A stretch of DNA of 64,000 nucleotides from Crossaster papposus (lineage: Eukaryota > Echinodermata > Asteroidea > Velatida > Solasteridae): positions 111,001 to 175,000 of the forward strand of contig JBAIAA010000905.1 in the NCBI GenBank assembly GCA_037893245.1, given 5' to 3'. The position numbers and the translations under genes were made by a program. A model generated the notes under the pieces. It saw nothing but the letters and a program-made list of their open reading frames with translations, had not been told where the DNA came from and did not search any database. Positions within the stretch are counted from its first letter, which is position 1; every line of letters starts with the position of its first letter. Positions 58,801 to 64,000 of this stretch are shown piece by piece.

Positions 58801-60973
58801 TTTGAACAAGTAACAATATTATTATTAAACCTTATTATTATTAAACCACATTATTAAAAAGCTTGTTTAAAAAGGTGAGTCTTCAGGACTGATTTAAAAA
58901 CACCAAGATTAGCAGCGTCCCTAACATGAAGTGGGAGTTTATTCCAGAGATATGGAGCACTATATTCAAAGGCTCGGTCCCCAAGAGTAGCCTTGCCACA
59001 ACCTACAGGGTAGTTAAGAAAGATACCATCACTAGAACTACGAAGACAGTAACGAGATTGGGACTTGATAGAAACAAGCCGACTTAAATACTGTGGGGCT
59101 AAACTATGTAAAATTTTGTAAGTAATCAATAAAAGTTTGAATTCAATTCTAGACCAAACAGGAAGCCAATGTAGATCCATAAATAATGGTGTAATATATA
59201 ATAGCAAAGCTTTATTTCACGTTCTGTACGTTAATTTCTACAATTTTTCTGATAAATTTTAATTTGTACGTGGAACAATTGTGAGAACACCTCGGATGTC
59301 CAAGCGAATGGACCAACAGAAATGCGCGTTGCGGAAGAACTTCAGGCCGAGAGGATCGGGTGAAAAAGGGCTGTTTTCCGAACCCCAACTTTCTCTTCGT
59401 CTCAGGCTTCATTCATACAGTTTAGCAATAGGGTGTAGCCGGAGCCAAAGCCAGGGCTTTGGAAAACGGCCTTGGTCTGTTTGTCTGATTAGGCGCATGA
59501 ATCTTTGCGCTAATAACCACGGATCTTGCAGAATGTCCGCAGGGGTTTGAGCGATATTAGTAAAAGGCTTGTAAAAGCGCTACGTGGCTCAAGCTGGTGG
59601 TTCATGGGTAACAATGGTTTGTTGCGATAACGCTTTCTCGTGGCAGCGTGTTATTACAGAGGCGAATCACGGCGGTGGGGTAACGCGTATCTAACGTACA
59701 TGTCAACACTTAACCATCTTTCAACAGGTTTCACAGCTGCTCTGGAAAACCTTGAAAATGGGTTTCTATTTTTTCAGCTAGAGAAAATTTGGGGCCAAAA
59801 AATACAAATTTGGCAAAACCCACAGACTTTAATGTTAGTTCTTAAAAGTGACTTTGTCAGTGACTAAGAAAAGAACATTTGTTTTTGCCAGCTTGGCAGG
59901 TGTGACAAAAAAATGAGAATAAATTAAAACGATTGTAGGCACATACATATAGAGACTTTCTAACCTTTGTTTTTTGGTTGGTTCGAATCCCACCAGATAC
60001 CTTTAACGACCGGCTCTCACTCGGGGAGGAAGCGGAGTGCCAGCCGTGCCTAATGGGGATGTTCTGTGAGACGCCAGCACTGTCCTGGCCCACGGGCAAC
60101 TGCGACGCTGGGTTTCTATGCCTGGCTGGCGCAGCCACATCCAGCCCTGACGAAGGCACTAATGCACCCTGTGTAGTCGGTCACTACTGCGAAAAATGGT
60201 CAGTTTACGTTTCTCAATTATTCACTTGGGCTTTTTGCACGAATGAGAGAGGCAGTTTTGTTTGTACCTCTTTCAAGCGCCCTGTTGACAGGACTCACTG
60301 GATGCACGTACCACTTCGCATGCATATGGTGTGAAGTGTGCACGACTAAAGAGACTATGAAATCTCTATTAGTCCGTATGTATGTACGTAGTCCGTATGT
60401 ATGTATGTAGTCCGTAATTTACGTAGTCCGTATGTACGTAGTTCATATGTGTGTAAGTAGTCTGGATTTGCGTAGTCCGTGCGTGTGTGCGTAGTCCGTG
60501 CGTGTGTGCATACTCCGTGCGTGTGTGCATACTTCGTGCGTGTGTGTATAGTCCGTGCATGTGTGTATAGTCCATGTGTTTGTTAAATGTGTGTCAAATG
60601 TGTTTTTCTGATGCCAACAATTTGACGAAGGTTAGAAAACGACAAAAACTAAGGAGCTGAGATTTTGTAAACCCCTTTTATTTCACCCACTTTGTCTTTT
60701 TGTGAACCCTTCCAGGCACCAACTCGGCCACCGCTTGCCCCCCTGGAACAATCAACTCTGACGAGGGTGGACGATCCATGGACGACTGCGTCCCATGCGA
60801 GGCTGGTCACTTCTGTCAGGGCACGGGCCTGTCGGCACCCACGGGCATCTGCTCAGAGCGCTACTACTGTCCGAGTGACGCCGTGATTGATTCGTTTAAG
60901 CCCGCCTGCTACGAGTGCCCGGCTGGGTCCTTCTGCCCGAATGAGACGGCGACGCCGGTGGCCTGCAACCTAG
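49806..60973 (+). CDS. Cys-rich ephrin-receptor-like (GCC2/GCC3) repeat protein, partial, multi-exon, damaged
   Basis: Exons: 49806-50183, 50478-51178 (split by a MITE), 52022-52370, 54781-54940, 55794-56022, 56718-56911, 57785-57886, 59997-60198, 60716-60973. They encode repeats of about 40-50 residues. The pattern is CPAGTY...C.PC.AG.YC (examples: CTPCDAGMYCQG, CPVGTFNNLT, CPAGSFCPNE), as in GCC2/GCC3 ephrin-receptor-like modules of large extracellular proteins. Several N-T/S glycosylation sites are visible. Most junctions agree in phase. Exceptions are exon 4, which needs a one-base shift, and exon 8 to 9, which suggests a missed exon or error. An in-frame TGA lies at 50549-50551. Start and end are outside the recognised exons. 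Confidence 0.75.
50614..50990. mobile_element. TTAA-flanked MITE inside a coding exon
   Basis: TTAA occurs at 50610-50613 and 50991-50994. The termini AAGTAGGATACACCATT and the reverse of AAATGGTGTATCCTACCT are inverted repeats. Removing the element plus one TTAA leaves an exon of 320 coding bases whose phases fit both neighbours. TTAA duplications point to piggyBac or Kolobok. The 377-bp element is non-coding. Confidence 0.93.
51242..51586. mobile_element. Inverted pair of tRNA-derived SINE (family D) heads
   Basis: The left arm 51242-51375 and right arm about 51455-51586 are imperfect reverse complements, each with a tRNA-like GGCTGGATAGCTCAGTT. The outer ends TTTGAAAATTGAACAAAGAA match in reverse with one extra base. 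The pair sits in the intron after the second exon of the Cys-rich gene and could fold as a long hairpin. Confidence 0.85.
52679..53022 (+). mobile_element. tRNA-derived SINE (family B), near full length
   Basis: The head has GGTTGTGGGTTCGAGTCC as B box. The body has CCTTGGGCAAGGCACTTTGT and AAATGGGTACCTGTGAGG. The 3' end carries AAGCGCTTTGA and AAAGCGCTATATAAG. The frame across it is not a gene. It lies in an intron of the Cys-rich gene. A shorter copy is at 56112-56330. Confidence 0.85.
53528..54041. mobile_element. TTAA-flanked foldback MITE, ~160-bp arms
   Basis: TTAA at 53524-53527 and 54042-54045 flank arms beginning CCAGTTAGCGCCGGG and ending CCCGGCGCGAACTGG. The arms continue through TTGTAACATCACCGAGCC and GGAAATGT-type segments. 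It is a 514-bp element in the intron between exons 3 and 4 of the Cys-rich gene. Confidence 0.92.
54276..54673. mobile_element. piggyBac-like MITE, TTAA duplication
   Basis: TTAA at 54272-54275 and 54674-54677 flank short inverted ends CCCTGCAAGC, which match the CCCT-type start typical of piggyBac. It is 398 bp and non-coding, ending about 100 bp before exon 4 of the Cys-rich gene. Confidence 0.85.
55096..55399. mobile_element. MITE with ~30-bp inverted ends (GGAAAGGGCATGATGTG)
   Basis: CACTCGGAAAGGGCATGATG on the left is matched in reverse at 55370-55399 with few mismatches. The interior repeats GGATGTGA and AATTCACATCC in both orientations. It lies in the intron between exons 4 and 5 of the Cys-rich gene. 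Confidence 0.85.
56112..56330 (+). mobile_element. SINE family B, truncated copy
   Basis: Shares CTTGGGCGAGACACTTTGTC, GTACCTGTGAGGGTAGAG and GAGCTGTACACTCC with the copy at 52679-53022, but lacks the AAAGCGCTATATAA end. Confidence 0.75.
56446..56610 (+). mobile_element. SINE family A, copy
   Basis: GGGAGTCAGGTTGATGTAGT head, GGCCCGGGTTTGATTC B box and TGGGTTTTTCCCAGAATATT body match the complete copy at 6531-6815 in the opposite orientation. It lies in the intron before exon 6 of the Cys-rich gene. Confidence 0.8.
57388..57530 (+). mobile_element. SINE family A, copy
   Basis: GGTAGTCAGGTTGGCGTAGC head, GACTCGGGTTTGAATCCC B box and TTTTCCTCCCACC body. The 3' part is missing. Confidence 0.8.
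58030..58330 (+). mobile_element. Degraded SINE family A copies
   Basis: Two decayed fragments (GCCTTCCACCACTGTGATCC near 58075; GGGCTGGGTTCGTATCCC near 58219 with TTTTGTGGGGTTTCCC after it). They are probably two old insertions. Confidence 0.6.
58630..59207 (-). pseudogene. LINE 3' fragment (CR1/L2-like reverse transcriptase C-terminus and tail)
   Basis: The minus-strand frame 59207-58854 reads LHWLPVWSRIEFKLLLITYK, later GDRAFEYSAPYLWNKLP and FKSVLKTHLFKQAF, the conserved C-terminal end of CR1/L2-type ORF2. Downstream is a short 3' region with a TTATTATTA microsatellite tail at 58630-58655 (plus-strand AATAATAAT). It is truncated at the 5' end, as LINEs usually are, but the remaining frame is open, so it is fairly young. 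Confidence 0.88.
59208..59996. other. Intron stretch of the Cys-rich gene, nothing recognised
   Basis: No exon with the repeat pattern and no clear element was found. The open frames at 59281-59550 and 59640-59867 have no domain. Confidence 0.35.
60370..60590. repeat. Degenerate GTAGTCCGTGCGTGTGTG repeat
   Basis: GTAGTCCGT with variable GTATGTATGT or GCGTGTGTGC spacers recurs about ten times in the last recognised intron of the Cys-rich gene. The minus-strand frame here is a repeat artefact. Confidence 0.85.
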
Positions 60974-61326
60974 GTAGGAATTAAACCCATGTTGTAGTAA
61001 TTGCAAGACTGTCGCCAGTCCGAACATGTGGCTTGCGACTCGGGTAAGAATCCTACCAGTGTCGTAGTTGGTTGTATTCCGTGAATGTTAAGCTTTGACC
61101 AAAGCTATCAAGCTTGTTCCCTGAACGAGAATTTGTCGGCTAGCCTCATACTCATACTCAACAGCCTGCATGCACGTACATATACACACACGCCCCTCAC
61201 GTACATCCTCAAACAGAATACGGCATAGTCGAGGCGAATGATAGCCTTGACCCAATTTTGTAATCCGTTTATTTACATTTACGGCCAAATTCGGCCGAGC
61301 CAATTAAACACTGTAAACTATGATTT
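60974..61326. other. Downstream of the last recognised Cys-rich exon
   Basis: A GTAGGAATT donor follows the exon at 60973, so the gene continues beyond. No further exon is seen before the satellite. Confidence 0.4.
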
Positions 61327-63806
61327 GATGATGGGATGATGGGATGATGGGATGATGGGATGATGGGATGATGGGATGATGGGATGATGGGATGATGGGA
61401 TGATGGGATGATGGGATGATGGGATGATGGGATGATGGGATGATGGGATGATGGGATGATGGGATGATGGGATGATGGGATGATGGGATGATGGGATGAT
61501 GGGATGATGGGATGATGGGATGATGGGATGATGGGATGATGGGATGATGGGATGATGGGATGATGGGATGATGGGATGATGGGATGATGGGATGATGGGA
61601 TGATGGGATGATGGGATGATGGGATGATGGGATGATGGGATGATGGGATGATGGGATGATGGGATGATGGGATGATGGGATGATGGGATGATGGGATGAT
61701 GGGATGATGGGATGATGGGATGATGGGATGATGGGATGATGGGATGATGGGATGATGGGATGATGGGATGATGGGATGATGGGATGATGGGATGATGGGA
61801 TGATGGGATGATGGGATGATGGGATGATGGGATGATGGGATGATGGGATGATGGGATGATGGGATGATGGGATGATGGGATGATGGGATGATGGGATGAT
61901 GGGATGATGGGATGATGGGATGATGGGATGATGGGATGATGGGATGATGGGATGATGGGATGATGGGATGATGGGATGATGGGATGATGGGATGATGGGA
62001 TGATGGGATGATGGGATGATGGGATGATGGGATGATGGGATGATGGGATGATGGGATGATGGGATGATGGGATGATGGGATGATGGGATGATGGGATGAT
62101 GGGATGATGGGATGATGGGATGATGGGATGATGGGATGATGGGATGATGGGATGATGGGATGATGGGATGATGGGATGATGGGATGATGGGATGATGGGA
62201 TGATGGGATGATGGGATGATGGGATGATGGGATGATGGGATGATGGGATGATGGGATGATGGGATGATGGGATGATGGGATGATGGGATGATGGGATGAT
62301 GGGATGATGGGATGATGGGATGATGGGATGATGGGATGATGGGATGATGGGATGATGGGATGATGGGATGATGGGATGATGGGATGATGGGATGATGGGA
62401 TGATGGGATGATGGGATGATGGGATGATGGGATGATGGGATGATGGGATGATGGGATGATGGGATGATGGGATGATGGGATGATGGGATGATGGGATGAT
62501 GGGATGATGGGATGATGGGATGATGGGATGATGGGATGATGGGATGATGGGATGATGGGATGATGGGATGATGGGATGATGGGATGATGGGATGATGGGA
62601 TGATGGGATGATGGGATGATGGGATGATGGGATGATGGGATGATGGGATGATGGGATGATGGGATGATGGGATGATGGGATGATGGGATGATGGGATGAT
62701 GGGATGATGGGATGATGGGATGATGGGATGATGGGATGATGGGATGATGGGATGATGGGATGATGGGATGATGGGATGATGGGATGATGGGATGATGGGA
62801 TGATGGGATGATGGGATGATGGGATGATGGGATGATGGGATGATGGGATGATGGGATGATGGGATGATGGGATGATGGGATGATGGGATGATGGGATGAT
62901 GGGATGATGGGATGATGGGATGATGGGATGATGGGATGATGGGATGATGGGATGATGGGATGATGGGATGATGGGATGATGGGATGATGGGATGATGGGA
63001 TGATGGGATGATGGGATGATGGGATGATGGGATGATGGGATGATGGGATGATGGGATGATGGGATGATGGGATGATGGGATGATGGGATGATGGGATGAT
63101 GGGATGATGGGATGATGGGATGATGGGATGATGGGATGATGGGATGATGGGATGATGGGATGATGGGATGATGGGATGATGGGATGATGGGATGATGGGA
63201 TGATGGGATGATGGGATGATGGGATGATGGGATGATGGGATGATGGGATGATGGGATGATGGGATGATGGGATGATGGGATGATGGGATGATGGGATGAT
63301 GGGATGATGGGATGATGGGATGATGGGATGATGGGATGATGGGATGATGGGATGATGGGATGATGGGATGATGGGATGATGGGATGATGGGATGATGGGA
63401 TGATGGGATGATGGGATGATGGGATGATGGGATGATGGGATGATGGGATGATGGGATGATGGGATGATGGGATGATGGGATGATGGGATGATGGGATGAT
63501 GGGATGATGGGATGATGGGATGATGGGATGATGGGATGATGGGATGATGGGATGATGGGATGATGGGATGATGGGATGATGGGATGATGGGATGATGGGA
63601 TGATGGGATGATGGGATGATGGGATGATGGGATGATGGGATGATGGGATGATGGGATGATGGGATGATGGGATGATGGGATGATGGGATGATGGGATGAT
63701 GGGATGATGGGATGATGGGATGATGGGATGATGGGATGATGGGATGATGGGATGATGGGATGATGGGATGATGGGATGATGGGATGATGGGATGATGGGA
63801 TGATGG
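61327..63806. repeat. 8-bp satellite GATGATGG, 310 exact copies
   Basis: A 2480-bp uninterrupted array with no substitution that I can see, followed by one variant unit. It most likely lies in an intron of, or just after, the Cys-rich gene. The true length may differ from the assembly. Confidence 0.98.
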
Positions 63807-63813
63807 GATGATG

Positions 63814-64000
63814 AATTCCTGATTCGCTGATTCCCTGTTGAATCCCTGATTCGCTGATTCGCTGATTCCCTGTTGAATCCCTGATTCGCTGATTCGCTGA
63901 TTCGCTGATTCGCTGATTCGCTGATTCGCTGATTCCCTGTTGAATCCCTGATTCGCTGATTCGCTGATTCGCTGATTCGCTGATTCGCTGATTCCCTGTT
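63814..64000. repeat. GATTCGCT 8-bp satellite with higher-order structure
   Basis: Runs of two to six GATTCGCT units are separated by GATTCCCTGTTGAATCCCT. Runs vary in number, giving a higher-order repeat that continues past the window end. Confidence 0.95.

Noticed and set aside
60369-60575. His/Thr-rich minus-strand frame
   Set aside because: Translation of the degenerate GTAGTCCGTGCGTGTGTG repeat.

Overview
This window reads as nuclear DNA of an animal with introns, most likely a marine invertebrate deuterostome (echinoderm, hemichordate or amphioxus type). The evidence is GT-AG (and one GC-AG) introns, tRNA-derived SINEs, CR1/L2-like LINE remains, a Ty3/Gypsy element, many short inverted-repeat elements and very long simple satellites. 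I cannot name the species. There is no bacterial-style operon or CRISPR array. Most short open frames here are chance or repeat-derived.

Left end (1.35-9.62 kb, minus strand): a 12-exon gene whose splice phases all agree and which reads as one 797-residue protein. Its first half is a complete Ty3/Gypsy-type integrase (H2C2 zinc finger, D,D-35-E core, GPY/F motif). Its second half is a ubiquitin-specific protease (USP) with Cys, His and Asp catalytic residues present. This resembles a Ginger1-type transposase or a gene domesticated from one, but with a USP in place of the OTU or Ulp1 protease described for Ginger1. It is the most interesting object in the window. Its introns hold a hairpin MITE split by a SINE with a clean 12-bp target duplication, and several minisatellites.

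10.27-13.71 kb: a segment bounded by short perfect inverted termini and filled with satellites: 101 exact copies of an 8-mer, nine copies of a ~138-bp unit each carrying a CRE palindrome next to an E-box, and four copies of a ~120-bp unit. 13.7-36 kb is repeat-rich and gene-poor: SINEs, a 4.2-kb inverted-repeat-bounded segment containing a dead LINE, MITE clusters, a seven-fold motif cluster around a perfect 35-bp palindrome, a PIF/Harbinger-like MITE with TTA duplications, a Mutator-like foldback element with 9-bp duplications, and nuclear-receptor-like DR1 repeats.

36.17-44.33 kb: a young Ty3/Gypsy retrotransposon on the minus strand with 5-bp target duplications, a tRNA-Leu-type primer site and one frameshift between RNase H and integrase. 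Its 5' LTR is split by a 3.5-kb inverted-repeat element carrying two phase-matched exon-like segments. 47.03-49.36 kb: a young non-coding LTR element inserted into a 56-bp tandem array.

49.8-61.0 kb (plus strand): a run of exons for a Cys-rich protein built of ephrin-receptor-like (GCC2/GCC3) repeats, incomplete at both ends. One exon is split by a TTAA-flanked MITE and also has an in-frame stop, so this copy looks decayed or the assembly carries a haplotype defect. The window ends in 310 copies of a second 8-mer satellite followed by a third family of the same period.
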